Positions 51,201-61,515 of a stretch of DNA of 64,000 nucleotides are shown here, piece by piece. The position numbers were made by a program, and so were the translations under genes. Within the stretch, counting starts at the first letter, position 1. Every line of letters starts with the position of its first letter. Below the pieces are notes generated by a model. The model saw nothing but the letters and a program-made list of their open reading frames with translations, made no database searches and was not told the DNA's origin. This stretch comes from Helopsaltes ochotensis (taxonomy: Eukaryota; Chordata; Aves; Passeriformes; Locustellidae): positions 355,212 through 419,211 of the forward strand of contig VXBM01000192.1 in NCBI GenBank assembly GCA_013400155.1. Direction: 5' to 3'.

Positions 51201-54200
51201 AAATGATAAAATTATAAAAATACACAAAAATTATAAAATAAAGCACATACAGAGAAATGTATTATTCAGCATTATGCAGTCAGAGAAAGAGGCATGGTTC
51301 TAAAACCAGCACAGGTTTCAATAAAACACCATCATCTTATTCTATAAGTAGTACATTACTCTATTTCGAATTTCTGTATTAAATCTATCAATTGATTCAA
51401 TTGTGTCTCTGAAAGCACTGCATTCTACCTTTTATGTATGACACTTTGTACAGAAGTATAAAGCTGCTAACTATAGCTATACAACCATAAATTACATTCC
51501 CTCTGGTCAGATTAAAACCAACCAAATAAAAGTGTAAACATGAAGACATGAGAAAAAACCAGTTTACATTCTTTGCCCACAAAATATTAGAGAAGTATCT
51601 CCTGGGAACAAAGGTCAGTTGGATCTCTTCAGATTAGTGCCACAATAGATACTCCATTGAGTGACCCAACTGAAAGTTAAATCATGAAATCAACTGTCAG
51701 AAAATTTAAACCTGTTGTTCCAATGAACATATATGTACACTGCCTATCAGATATCTAATCTTCCCAAGACATGTCTTTTATTTAGTTTAGTTTGCTTCTA
51801 GTAGGGGTTAAAATGTGTACTCACATGGCATCTAGCTGCAAGGTAGCGACATGCCTCATACAACTGAAAGAGAAGTTTTATACACATCAATTATAAACAG
51901 AGAATGTGTTTGCTTACATTGCTGGAGTCGCTTTTGCTCTCTTTTGCAGTTCTATGGCTTCTTCATCTCTTTCCCCACCTAAAGTCCTTCCTGACCAAGC
52001 CTGTAACACTTTCTCTACTACTAAATTCTCAAAGGACACTTATTTGACTCTTGTCTTGACCACTCATTATCAGAGTGGAAGAAAAATTGAAACAACTACA
52101 TTTGAAGTGACAAGCCACCTTCCCATACCTGCTGCATTACATCCTTGGACACTTTCTCTTTTCAGTGATCCTACCTGGGGACAACGCTTTAAACCCGACC
52201 AATTGAACACAGGGCCTTATAAACTAAAAAAATGCAGCTTTCTCGATTACTTTCCTTATAAAAATAATCCTGCGATGGTGGAGAAGTCACTGTGGTTAGC
52301 AGCAGAGCCTCAAAAGAGGGGTTACAGTAGCATGTCTTTGACTGAGATGACTTACCTTATCCAGCTTGCGCGATCGAAGGGCGTGTGCTGCCCTGTGGTA
52401 CTGAGCTGTTAGGTAAAGACATTGGGCCAACCAGTAGATATCCTGTGGCTCCTCTAAAGTAAAAGAACAAATTATAAACCATTGCTTTATAATACAGCTT
52501 CAAACATTTTAATGCAGAATGTTCGCTTTTGCTTCACTAGAGAAGTATCTTCCCCCTACTCTAGCATCCTACTGAGGTACAAAATTTTATTTATAAATAT
52601 GTATAAAGTACTTACAGTATCTATCAGTGAGAGATGAAAATGCAAAGATAATCAGATTTTAATTTTAAAGAGCTGAGATAGTGCACTGGACAGTGAAATC
52701 GAAGAATGTCATAATAGAGGTGTGTCATGAGAAGGAGACAACAATGGTATAGATTAAAAAAGCAGCAGTTGCAGGTTACCCTGCTCTTGGACATAGGACA
52801 GGAAAAAAACCAACCCATAAATGTCTCTCTCAATAAAAAGATCAGTGGGAACCTAACAATAGTGAAAGCTCTAGACCTCTATAGTTTGGAGTGGCAATTT
52901 CAGAAGTACAGGGCAGCCCTGAGTCCTGTGGGAAACCACCATGGTCTCTTATTGCTCTTGTTTTTTTTGTTTCTTAAGGAAGGCAAACCTTAAGGCTTGT
53001 TCAAACATGAATTTTAACACAAAGTTCAAAAGGGAAGGAAGATGAGCTCCGCTCTATTTAGAAGAACGGCATTCCAAAGATCACAAAAATGCACTTAAAC
53101 CAAACTCATACCTCAGCATTTGGCCAAACTGCACTAAAACCCCACCAAAAACAGAACACTATCAGAAAGAAGTTAATAAAATACAATGTAAAAACAAACC
53201 ACTTACCATGAGAAAGTGAAGCTACTTTGTCAGCCCAAAATAGGGCACTTTGATACTGTTGCTGTAAAAGCACGATAAAAATAATTAGAATTCCTTTGGG
53301 GTTAGCTTTTCTGGATAATTTTGAAATACATTGTACATCAGTCACATGTAGTATCTTGTGCATGTCGTCTCAATGAATGGTGATTCACATTCACATCTTT
53401 GTAACTTAAAAAAAATAGTTTAAAAGGGCCAATACTATAACCTCCAAGGCTTATCCAAAAGTATTTTGGAGTTGTTAATTTATCTTCAATAAAATGCAGG
53501 TATCTTTCACCAAAAGTTATGTGCTGTGTAAGTATGGCAATAGGTCATCAGCTGAATTGCCATCACTGAAAAAGTAGCAAGAATCCCCACCTCCAGTTAA
53601 AAAAATTCTAGATTTTAGAAGAAAGAGAAGACTAGATATAAAAGGGCACCAAAATTACTTCAGGTAACTTCAGGAGCACCATCTCTGATCAAGAAATGTT
53701 CATTCTCCAGTCAAGATGCTTCAACTTTTTATAAATCCCTAGTGCCTGTGTACATTTCCCCTTATTCTTGGATACGCATCTTCACTCTTGAGACTCCAGT
53801 TAGGCAGGAGTGAATGAAAAAGGGAAGAGTGGTGGCAACCAGAGACAAGACAGAAGCAGAATCTGCAGGTATATCCCACTAACCCAGCTCCAGTTGCTAC
53901 CAGATTTGGGGGGCAGGCAAAATCTCACAGAACCGGCTGGGATTATCTCCTGAGAAGATCACCAGGCATTCTTGCTGTTTCTTTTTATCCCACTCCATGA
54001 AATGAAGCCTAATATGATTCCCAGGATTTGCTGGATACTTCACAAATACCCTGTCATTGCAAGGATTGGTAAGACTTTACAAGAGCACGTAGCAAGAGGA
54101 CAAGGGGGAATGGATTAAAACTGAAAAAGAGAGTAGGTTTAGAGCAGATGTTAGGAGCAAGTTCTTTGCTGTGAGGGTGGTGAGACACTGGAACAGGTTG

Positions 54201-56221
54201 CCCAGATAAGCTGTGGATGCCCCATCCCTAGAAGTGTTCAAGGCCAGGTTGGATGAGGCTCTGAGCAGCCTGGTCCAGTGGAAGGTGTCCCTGTCCCTGG
54301 CAGGGGCTTGGAATGAGATTGTCTTTATGGTCCTTTCAGCCCAAACCACTCTGCAATTCTCTGAAGACTAAGAAAGCCTGGACAGCTTCTCTCCTCTCCT
54401 GCACCATTGCAGTTGTAGAGTTTGTTCAGAACCTCAGAGACTGTTTTATGCTTTTGGAGTACAGGTCTGGCAGTCTGTTCTGAAATGCACACACTGAAGG
54501 TATCCCAGTCCTCACAAAGCACTACACTCCATGACCTAAGTGGTCTCTTCTATCATGTGTTCCTACATTTCCTGCTTGACAGGGAATACCCAGCAAATTT
54601 GGCAAGAGAATAGTTTGGTTTCAAACTATTCCCAAGGGGGAACAAAATCCACAAAAACCCACAAACCAACCCCACACACATTTAATAGCTGTCTACAAGA
54701 AAAGAGATTTAAATTATTATCTCAACACCACAAAAGAAAGGTATAATTCAGGTCTACATGGCACTGCATGTCTTCTGTTGAGCAGTTTTACACTACTATA
54801 GGATGACATGTTATCACACAAAAAAGTAACTTCATGTTCCTCCTGATACCCCTTCCTCACACCTGCACAGCTGTCTATACAGCTGTGTGGCAAAGCAGCT
54901 TGGTGAAACAGTTTAACACAAACGAGAACAGCAAACCAAACCAATCAAACCCAGCAAATTATCTTAGGTTCCTAATCAGCCTTTCAGTCAGATTTGCTGG
55001 CCACACAGAGAAATGCCTTTGCTGACTTAAGGAGTGTGCTTTTCTCAGCAGTGATGCCTGCACCAAGTCTGAACTGGAAGGAGAGCAGAATGGTTTAATG
55101 GTACATTTAACCTAATTTATTTATGCATTTTTCCTCTTGTGTCTTTTTGCTTCTTTTTTTGCCCTGCAGCAACATAATTGCTGAATTCATCAACAAATGA
55201 AAACAACCCTGCCCTCCTAAGAGCCGTCTGCAGCATTGCAGGAGTGTGATGAGCAGCTTAATCACCAAGTAGAGAATCACAGAATGGTCTGGGTAGGAAG
55301 AGACCTTAAAAACTATCTAGTTCCCACCTGCCAGGGGCAGATGCACCTTCCACTAGACCAGGCTGCTCAAAGCCTCATCCAACCAGGCCTTGAACACTTC
55401 CAAGGATGGGGCATCCACAGCTTCTCTGGGCATCCTGTTTCAAGTTCCACCCTCACAGTAAAGACTTTCTTCCTAATATCTAATCTCAACCTCACTTCTC
55501 TAAGTTTGAATCCACTCTCCCTTGTAACGACCACAGAATCATTAAGGTTGGAAAAAACCACCAGGATAATCAAGTCCGACCTTTTCCAGAACCCACCACA
55601 CTCACTAAACCATATCACCAAGTGCCATGTCCACTTCCAAGAAGGGTGACTCCACCACTGGCTGCCCTGGGAAGTCCGTTCCAATGTCTAACCACCATTT
55701 CAGCGAAGAGATTGATTTTTTTTTTCCTGATGTCCAAGCTGAACCTGCCCTGCTGCAATAGAGGTCGTTTCCCCCAGCCTTAGGTAAGTACGGCCCAGCT
55801 TGCACAACCCGAGAGGGCGGGATCCTGCAAATACGCCTTGGCCGCAGAGCGGCCCCACGGCGGCTCCCTGCCTCCTCCTCCACACGAGGGAGAAACCGGG
55901 AAATCCCACCGGGAGGCCCCGGCTCCCGCCGCGGAGCGCACAGGCGGCGCTTCCGGCCCGCCGCGCCCCTCCCTGACCGCCGCTCCTTCCCCTTCCAGGG
56001 AAAACGGGGCATAATTACAAAATTACGCCCTCTCCGCCGTTGCAGAGGCCGGCACCGCTTCCCGCCCCGCCCCGGCCTCTCTCTCTGCGGGAGCCACGCC
56101 GAGAGCGGCTTTTCCTCGAGGAAAACGCGGGGGCCTGCCGCCCCTTCCCCAGCAGCCCCCGCTGGGCGCTCACCTGGTCGATGTAGTGGCGCACTCGCTT
56201 CCGGAGCCGCTCCAGGTTCAT
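36011..56221 (-). CDS. CDC16: CDC16 (APC6), anaphase-promoting complex TPR subunit; complete spliced CDS, 18 exons
   Basis: Joining 18 minus-strand exons (listed separately) gives 1,872 nt, that is 623 residues plus stop, against about 620 for human CDC16. All introns are GT-AG and every split codon restores frame. The protein starts MNLERLRKRVRHYIDQ and ends MMLETSMSDHST, both nearly identical to vertebrate CDC16. It is built mostly of tetratricopeptide repeats; the clearest lies at residues 460-505 (ALEYHRQALVLIPQNASTYS). The family product is a dimeric scaffold of the APC/C ubiquitin ligase, acting in nucleus and cytoplasm and contacting CDC26, CDC27 and CDC23. The start is the first ATG, 48 nt before the exon 1 donor in a CpG island. 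UPF3A follows downstream on the same strand. No frameshift or internal stop is seen. Identity is very sure; untranslated ends are not determined. Confidence 0.97.
37378..37468 (-). CDS. CDC16: CDC16 exon 17 (residues 506-536)
   Basis: Codes for ALGLRRDDTFSVTMLGHCIE and on to MYIGDSEAYI plus one base. Donor GTAAGT. Confidence 0.95.
38036..38171 (-). CDS. CDC16: CDC16 exon 16 (residues 460-505), canonical TPR
   Basis: Codes for KYEEALEYHRQALVLIPQNA and on to YIHSLMGNFESAIDYFHT. It has the textbook TPR pattern of small and aromatic residues (ALEYHRQAL, STYSAIGYIH). Donor GTACGT after ACG. Confidence 0.96.
40247..40308 (-). CDS. CDC16: CDC16 exon 15 (residues 440-460)
   Basis: Codes for VTVDKWEPLLNNLGHVCRKL plus two bases of Lys. 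Acceptor TTTTGCAG, donor GTAAGC. Confidence 0.95.
40758..40821 (-). CDS. CDC16: CDC16 exon 14 (residues 418-439)
   Basis: Codes for WKTAEKWFLDALEKIKAIGN plus E, phase 0 at the end. Donor GTATTT, acceptor ATCCTTAG. Confidence 0.95.
41423..41575 (-). CDS. CDC16: CDC16 exon 13 (residues 367-418)
   Basis: Codes for CHLPMLYIGLEYGLTNNSKL and on to HEVGVVAFQNG. The split codon with exon 14 reads Asp here, where I recall Glu in human. Donor GTAAGT. Confidence 0.96.
42322..42447 (-). CDS. CDC16: CDC16 exon 12 (residues 325-367)
   Basis: Codes for KATTLERTYGPAWIAYGHSF and on to YFTAAQLMK, with split Ser before and split Gly after. The donor GTCTGT is weak. Confidence 0.95.
44352..44425 (-). CDS. CDC16: CDC16 exon 11 (residues 301-325)
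   Basis: Starts VSWFAVGCYYLMVGHKNEHA and ends RRYL plus two bases of Ser. Donor GTAATT. Confidence 0.95.
45107..45156 (-). CDS. CDC16: CDC16 exon 10 (residues 284-300)
   Basis: A 50-nt exon coding for ELFYLSHKLVDLYPNNP; the Glu is split with exon 9. Acceptor GTGTAG, donor GTAAGT, phase 0 at its end. Confidence 0.94.
46734..46813 (-). CDS. CDC16: CDC16 exon 9 (residues 257-284)
   Basis: Codes for VVMEKDPFHANCLPVHIGTL and on to VELNKAN, with split codons at both ends. Donor GTAAGG. Confidence 0.95.
47865..47998 (-). CDS. CDC16: CDC16 exon 8 (residues 213-257)
   Basis: Codes for YNKPSETLIPESVDGLQENL and on to DFKMCYKLTS plus two bases. Acceptor TCTTTCAG, donor GTAAGT. Confidence 0.95.
48612..48706 (-). 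CDS. CDC16: CDC16 exon 7 (residues 181-212)
   Basis: Codes for KELLDSLPLNRQCTEEEQEL and on to FENKLKK after a split Glu. Acceptor ATATAG, donor GTAAGT. The piece NRQCTEEEQ is less conserved than its neighbours. Confidence 0.93.
49336..49495 (-). CDS. CDC16: CDC16 exon 6 (residues 128-181)
   Basis: Starts IKSSICLLRGKIYDALDNRT and ends SHHMLTAQE plus one base. It forms a highly conserved TPR. The donor is GTCTGG, a poor match to the GTAAGT consensus. Confidence 0.95.
50860..51000 (-). CDS. CDC16: CDC16 exon 5 (residues 81-127)
   Basis: Starts YAAKEHQQALDILDMEEPIN and ends SATDWEMSQSS. It is 141 nt, phase 0 at both ends, with donor GTAAGT. The segment LKDSAT differs from the human sequence as I recall it (FKDPSS), so this is a variable loop. 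Confidence 0.95.
51825..51863 (-). CDS. CDC16: CDC16 exon 4 (13-residue micro-exon, residues 68-80)
   Basis: A 39-nt exon coding for LYEACRYLAARCH, phase 0 at both ends, with acceptor ACTTTCAG-like tract and donor GTGAGT. Its small size means it is easy to miss. Skipping would be frame-neutral but would remove part of a TPR helix. Confidence 0.94.
52356..52453 (-). CDS. CDC16: CDC16 exon 3 (residues 35-67)
   Basis: Codes for EEPQDIYWLAQCLYLTAQYH and on to LRSRKLDK. The first Glu codon is completed from exon 2. Donor is GTAAGT and the exon ends in phase 0. Confidence 0.96.
53207..53261 (-). CDS. CDC16: CDC16 exon 2 (residues 17-35)
   Basis: Codes for QQYQSALFWADKVASLSH plus one base of a split Glu codon. 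The acceptor TTTTACAG and donor GTAAGT are both strong. It forms the first TPR helix. Confidence 0.95.
54085..54362 (+). mobile_element. CR1 3' end fragment in CDC16 intron 1
   Basis: Runs from GCAAGAGGACAAGGGGGAAT through GGTGAGACACTGGAACAGG and GAAGGTGTCCCTGTCCCTGG to CACTCTGCAATTCT. Confidence 0.88.
55273..55530 (-). mobile_element. CR1 fragment in CDC16 intron 1
   Basis: Begins AATCACAGAATGGTCTGGG and continues through CTTCCACTAGACCAGGCTGC and CATCCACAGCTTCTCTGGGC. A second CR1 in the same orientation follows directly. Confidence 0.88.
55531..55785 (-). mobile_element. CR1 fragment abutting the CDC16 CpG island
   Basis: Begins CCACAGAATCATTAAGG, contains GTGCCATGTCCAC and TGATGTCCAAGCTGAACC, and merges into the CpG island about 390 bp from exon 1. 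Confidence 0.85.
56059..56076 (-). promoter_or_regulatory. CDC16: GC-box pair with overlapping E2F-like site in CDC16 intron 1
   Basis: On the minus strand this reads two overlapping GGGGCGGG-type Sp1 boxes followed by GGCGGGAA, an E2F-like core. An E2F site would suit a cell-cycle gene, but it is a short motif in GC-rich DNA and lies downstream of the ATG. Confidence 0.3.
56174..56221 (-). CDS. CDC16: CDC16 exon 1 (residues 1-16)
   Basis: Codes for MNLERLRKRVRHYIDQ. The ATG is at 56221-56219, and the donor GTGAGC follows a CAG at 56174. It lies in a CpG island. This basic N-terminal helix precedes the first TPR. The exon ends on a codon boundary. Confidence 0.95.
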
Positions 56222-56520
56222 CCTCCTTCCCTCCGCGCCGCCCTGAATCCCGGAGCCGCCGAGGGACCGCGGGCCGCCCGCCGGTGCAGCGCCCAAACCC
56301 GCCCCCCGCCTTCTCTCCCGCCCTCCCGGAAACAGCGCCCCGAGCGCGGCGTTCCGGGAGCGCTGGGGCCGCCGGGGACAGCCCCCTGCGCGGGCTCTGC
56401 CTCCACACGCCCCTAAATAAACATGTCCTGGGACTTTTCTCTACAGTCCATACTGTCGAGAGAGAGAAATTTGTGGTGAGAGGCTTCTTCACCGTTTCGA
56501 AGTGAAAGATTTTCCGTGGA

Positions 56521-56789
56521 ATTTGGCCCGAGGGAATGGCCTGAAGCTGAGTCAGGGAAGGTTTAGGTTGGACATCAGGAAAAGTTTCTTCGCCCAGAGG
56601 GCGGCTGGGCGCTGGAACAGGCTGCCCAAAGAAGTGGTCACAGCACCAAGCCTGACAGAGTTCAAGAAGCTTTTGGACAGCACTCTCGGGCACCTGGTGT
56701 GGCTCTCGGGGATGGTGCCGTGCAGGGCCGGGGATTGAACTCCACGATCCTTGGGTCCCTTCCAGCTCAGCATCTCTGATTCCGTGATC
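56521..56789 (+). mobile_element. CR1 3' end fragment upstream of CDC16
   Basis: Contains GGTTTAGGTTGGACATCAGG, GCGCTGGAACAGGCTGCCC and CCTTCCAGCTCAGCATCTCT. It begins only 300 bp upstream of the CDC16 start codon, close to or inside the promoter. Confidence 0.88.
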
Positions 56790-58004
56790 GTCTCTGCCAG
56801 GGCTCCCACAGAGATCTGTTGCCCGAGAGCTCCCTTCGGCTGCTGCAGCCTGGTGGTGAAAGTGTTCCCTCAGGACTTTGCAGAGATGGTGGATGGTGTG
56901 TCAGCAGGTTTTCTATGAGTCCTGCATCTCCCAGGCATGTTTGGTGTCACACAGATTAGGGAATCATCCACTAGGACGCTGCTGAAACATGTCAGCTTTC
57001 ACTACTGGAACCCAAGTAATGTAAACCATTAAAATGCCTGATTTGAAGTAATGCAGGTGTCGGCCAATACATCTCAGAGCAGATATGGGACAAGAAGAAT
57101 CACCTGTGTTTGCTTCTATGGAGAAGGAAGACTTGTGTGAGGCTTACAGTAGGGAGAGGGCCACAAAGGTGGCAGCTGGTCACAAGCAGTCTCCGTTTGA
57201 GGAAAATGGATCCATGTGCCCTCTCTTGAGTAGCTGCACTTTGATGTAAAACTGATTTCAGTGATTTCTCCAATTATTAGTTAGGTTAGCTTTTCATCTC
57301 ACACTGTGTCACCTTTTGGGAGCCAATTCTTCTCTGGTGTCATTGAGTTTGTGTGCTGCAGACAGCAGATATCTGTGCCTGCTGTAAAGCATAAATTTAT
57401 TCTGTTTTGTTTTGGTTTTTTTACTCAATTGCTCTTGTAGTTCTGCTACTTTTCCGTATATTGGTAACCAACATCTTGGGGAAAGCAAAATTTTTTGTTC
57501 ATCTTTCCATTAGATCATGTAATGAAGAAACTAATCAATGTGATAGTGGTCTCTTTGGATTCAACAGTCCTATCTAGTGAGGTTTATTATTATATCCAAC
57601 TTCCCTAAAGACAACTTCTGGGTATGCAAATACCCTCCATGGCAGGATGCAATCAAGCTTTTGTACCTACAGTTCTCAGAAACTCATGGCTTGTAATGAG
57701 TACTACCATTCCACTCGTATTTGTTGGTTTAAAATCCTCTTCAAAATCAGTATGGAAATAACAGCATATGTATTCATCAGCTTGTTGGTCTTTCTGTGTA
57801 CAACAGATGTTTGAGTGAGATTTTGATAACATTTAGAAACTGCTGAGTGGTGGAGCCCATGATTTGTGTGTCTTATGTGGTACATTTTCCTCTTAGACCA
57901 GGTGTAATAATAACTCACCAGAGATCAGTAGCTTCTATTCAGTGTGAGGAGACATCAGGGTAGCAAAGTGCAGTAATTCAGATAGAACAAGATAAATTTA
58001 AAAA

Positions 58005-58256
58005 TCTTAGAATCATAAAATGGTTTGGGTTGGAAAGGACCTCCAAAGATCACCAAGTTCTAAGCCCCCTGCCAAGGGCAGGGATACTTTCCACTAGACA
58101 GGTTGCTCAATGCCGCATCCAGCCTGAGCTTGAACATTTCTAGGAATGGAGCATCCACAACTTCTCTGGGCAGCCTGTTCCAGTGCCTCACCACCCTCAT
58201 CATAAAATGTTTCTTCCTCATGTCTAGTCTGAATCGACCCTCTTTTAGTTTGAATA
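58005..58256 (-). mobile_element. CR1 3' end fragment
   Basis: Begins TTAGAATCATAAAATGGTTT and runs through CCACTAGACAGGTTGCTC and CAGCCTGTTCCAGTGCCTCA to CTCTTTTAGTTTGAA. Confidence 0.88.
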
Positions 58257-59411
58257 TCTCAGTACAGAAACTGAGTTTGAAACTTCATGAAATGCAGAAC
58301 AAAAAAATGAAATACAATATGAAAATTAGGAGTTGGTGCTAACCACTAAGATAGAAATCTTGGCTGGGGAAGAAAAAAAAGATGCACAGGAAGTGTGGGG
58401 GTTGGAAGAGAAGAAAATGCTCTTTGGGTATGGGTGACAGTTAAGAAGAGCCATGGTCACCGGGAGCTGCTCTGAAGCACAGAGAGGACCTGTCATCTGT
58501 AGGATCTTGGAGTGGTCCGGGGAATGCTCTATGAACATGAGGAAAAAGGTACAGAAATGCAGATAGAGAGTGTAATTTCTCTGTTAGCATCTATCTAGTT
58601 CTTACATTATCAAAGCAGAGTACATCATCTCATGTTACTCCCTAACATGTTATGTGCTGCTTTTTCATGTTTTCCTGAAAATTTAGCTCATCTGAGTGAG
58701 CTATTTCTGGGGCTGGAGCTCAGAGAAGTGGCTCTTTAAGTTGTACTGGGGGGCTACAGCAGCATAGCTCCAGGGGCTCTGCTCCGGTGGGCTCCAGTCC
58801 TGTTTCTTCAACAGGAAGCTGTTCTGACATCAGCTCTAATGAAGTAGTTGGTCATTCAAAGAAAGCATCCCTATGGACAGACTCCATAGCTTTGCTCCTT
58901 CACTGGGAGTTACGTAGGCAATTTGCTATGTGGGCAAATAGATGGGGCTGTCACATCATGTAGTGAACAGCAAGATCTTTGTGAACTGGTGGTTGAGGCT
59001 TAAAAAACAAATCTTGAATGTTATGTAGTTTCAAATAATAGGTAAGTTTCTCTTTCAGATTCAAAACCAGTAGAGAGCAAAACTAATGTAATGGTTAAGT
59101 GCTGTTGATATACCTACTCCTTTGCTTAATACTACTTTTAACAGTTGTGAGGGTATGGAGAGTCAGTTAAAATAAATTGATTTACAAATTTCACTCAAGT
59201 ATCTTAACTCTTGAGAGGAAGTGGAGGGCTCCACAGTCATAGTAAGACTTTCTCACTTTGTGAAAATTTCTGTATTTTTATCTACTTTTAGATATACTCT
59301 TTCTTTTGTTCTAAAAATACCTATAGACATGATATGTGCTGGTACTATCACATAGCTTCTTTCTGCTGCTTTTAAATTACTGTTTCCGAGTCAGTTTGGT
59401 GCTTGCACATT

Positions 59412-59508
59412 TCATAGTATCACAGAACAATTCAGGTTGGAGAGGACTTTTAAGATCATCTAGTTCCAACCTCCCTGCCATAGGCAGGGTCACCTTCTTA
59501 CCAGACCA
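59412..59508 (-). mobile_element. Short CR1 3' end fragment
   Basis: About 97 bp: TCATAGTATCACAGAACAAT, then GATCATCTAGTTCCAACC and a truncated ACCAGACCAGG end. Confidence 0.8.
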
Positions 59509-61186
59509 GGTAAACTTTATCAAGTAAAAGCAAGCATGTTTACTTTCAGTTTGTACATGAAAAAAAGTCTTCTTTGATATTGGAAAGTGTCCTTGTTTCT
59601 GGCTTGAGTACTGTAACTGAAGTGAGACCTCTGAAATGGAGGTATGTGGAGGTGGGAGAAGTTTCCTCTGAAACAGCTCAGGAGCAACTGTCAATCTTTC
59701 TAGGAAGGTTTCAGAGACGCCCCCTAACTCAGCTGTTTTGTTCAGGTAAGTGGAAAAAGTGTGTGACCTGCTACTTCCCTCATTCTGAAGTTTTCTTCTT
59801 CATCCCTGCAACCCAAAACCCATGGGCTCTTGTTTCCAATGCTGTCTATAGGTACTGCAGATCTACCAAGGGGCAGCCCTTGGCAATCCCCACTTTACAG
59901 AGGCAGAATATCTGAATTGCTCCCATGGGGTGTGACTCTCCCTCACCTGCCTGCAGCATGGCTAAACTTGGAAAAAGGTACTATTTTGATTTTCAGTGGG
60001 TCTAAAAAAGGTGATTTGGGAAATGGACTGAACTTGATCAACTGAGGACACCTGTGGCATGCATGGAAGGAGAGAAGGATGGAAAGGAAAGCAGTTGGCT
60101 TTAGCTTGTCTCCTACTGCATTCTTTAATTATCGTACAGAATTCTTGCCTTTTCACACAGAAATTGTGTCATCTCTTCTACTTCTAGGCTTATTAGCATG
60201 ACATTTCTGTACCTGATATTCTATGATTTGATTGCTCATGATGAACTGCGTGAGCTGTCAAAAACACAATCTGCAATTAAAGTGAAGTCTTTATTTAAAT
60301 TTCCTCCTTCTTATTTTAGCTTGGCTTACACAACTGCTGTAAATCAGACCTGCCTCTTCCAAATATCTTTCATTCCCGCTAGTGACTATCAGGGAAGTTT
60401 GACAAGTCTCCAAAAGCCAAGTTAGTTTCTGCAAGTTTTGTGGCAGTCAGTGTCAAGATTAGAGAGACATGGACAGACTAGTGCCCCTTTTCCCTCAAGG
60501 AAGGCTACAGCTTCAACTAAGAAGTTACCTGCTCCATTTGGCCTGCCAGCAGCAGTCCTGTGGGGATGTGGGTGGCTCAGGATTGCAATTGGAGATTGTG
60601 TCAGAAAGTTTCAAGGACATGGGAGAAAAGGGACTAGAGTTACTATGGAGAAAGAGAAGCTGGAGCTTGGCAAGAAATTTGGGGGCATGTGAGCAGTTGA
60701 TTAAAAAAACAGCCTTTGTGGGCTTGCTGCTTGTAGAACATTCTTTGTCCTGCAGTTATTTAGATGATGCAAACCTATTGCTGTAAAGGAAAGAATTTTG
60801 GTATTTGTTTTCTGCAGCAGGTTTTTACTCATTGCAGTGGTGATGAATGAATCCCATTGATTGTATCAAAGCAACCAAGATCACATTTGCCTAATTTGGC
60901 TTTGTTTTTACCAAGAGATAAATTTCAGAAGAGTGGCTCCTTTTGTGCTGATTTCTCTCCTTCATGCCATACTTACTCCATTTTAGCTAACAGAAGTGCC
61001 TAGGATGAGTTTGAGGATGCTTCATCTTTCTTGATCAGGAATCAAAAAAAAAGAGAAATCTGTTTTAAGGAAATTAAGATAACACAATTTTCTTCTGCTT
61101 CTTCATGTTCACAATAAAATGTAACACCTTCAGGATAAATTTTAACACTGGGAAATAAATAAATATTTGCATTGTAAAAAGTGACT

Positions 61187-61192
61187 TTTATT
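61187..61192 (-). terminator. AATAAA downstream of the candidate exon at 61.3 kb
   Basis: A canonical hexamer on the minus strand, placed as expected for the end of the candidate terminal exon. AT-rich DNA gives such hexamers often. Confidence 0.3.
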
Positions 61193-61306
61193 ACAAGCTA
61201 TGTTAACTGACTACAGTTAGACTCTTCTATGTGCATTTAAAGAAATTGGATGTGTTGAAGTAAGACTTAGGTCTAGGAGTTATTTTCTGCTTTGTTAAGA
61301 TTTTCT

Positions 61307-61515
61307 TTATGTCTTATTCTCCTTAGATTTCTGCTGAGAAGATTTGTGGTATCTATGTTGCCGGAGGTGGTGAGCTGACCTAGATGTACCACGAGGCAGA
61401 TGAGGTGCTTGGGGCTTCTTTGTCATCAGTCTAGATTTTGTAATTTTTCTCGAATTTTCTGTTGTCAGTGGTGCACTATCAATAATATGGCTGACCAAGC
61501 AAATGTGTTTGCACT
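61307..61515 (-). other. Candidate terminal exon of an unidentified minus-strand gene
   Basis: After a plausible acceptor (CTCCCCCCAG, minus strand, ending at 61516), an open frame of about 69 codons runs to a TAA. It contains SRKITKSRLMTKKPQAPHLP and RSAHHLRQHRYHKSSQQKSK, rich in Lys, Arg, His and Ser. A canonical AATAAA lies 115 nt downstream (61187-61192). CFAP97D2, which I recall as the human neighbour upstream of CDC16, is a speculative identity; I see no CFAP97 domain. It could equally be a chance open frame. Confidence 0.3.

Larger units (their letters stand above)
36277..53206. other. CDC16: CDC16 introns 2-17
   Basis: Sixteen introns of about 450 to 2,100 bp, AT-rich. I recognise no CR1, SINE or LTR in any of them, unlike intron 1 and the UPF3A introns. 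Confidence 0.6.
55790..56420 (-). promoter_or_regulatory. CDC16: CDC16 CpG-island promoter
   Basis: Base composition switches sharply from AT-rich flank to GC- and CpG-dense sequence around exon 1. It has no obvious TATA box and carries GC boxes, typical of a housekeeping gene promoter. The transcription start should lie just right of 56221. CR1 pieces abut both sides. Confidence 0.8.
56790..61186. other. Upstream flank of CDC16
   Basis: Apart from CR1 pieces at 58.0 and 59.4 kb, I see no gene. RASA3, the divergent human neighbour as I recall it, is not recognisable here. Confidence 0.5.

Noticed and set aside
51906..52412. 168-codon plus-strand open frame
   Set aside because: It begins with a non-ATG codon, lies antisense to CDC16 intron 3 and exon 3, and resembles no known protein.
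55605..56693. 362-codon minus-strand open frame over the CDC16 promoter
   Set aside because: It spans CR1 pieces and the GC-rich CpG island, where stop codons are rare, and covers CDC16 exon 1 in another frame. No domain is recognisable.
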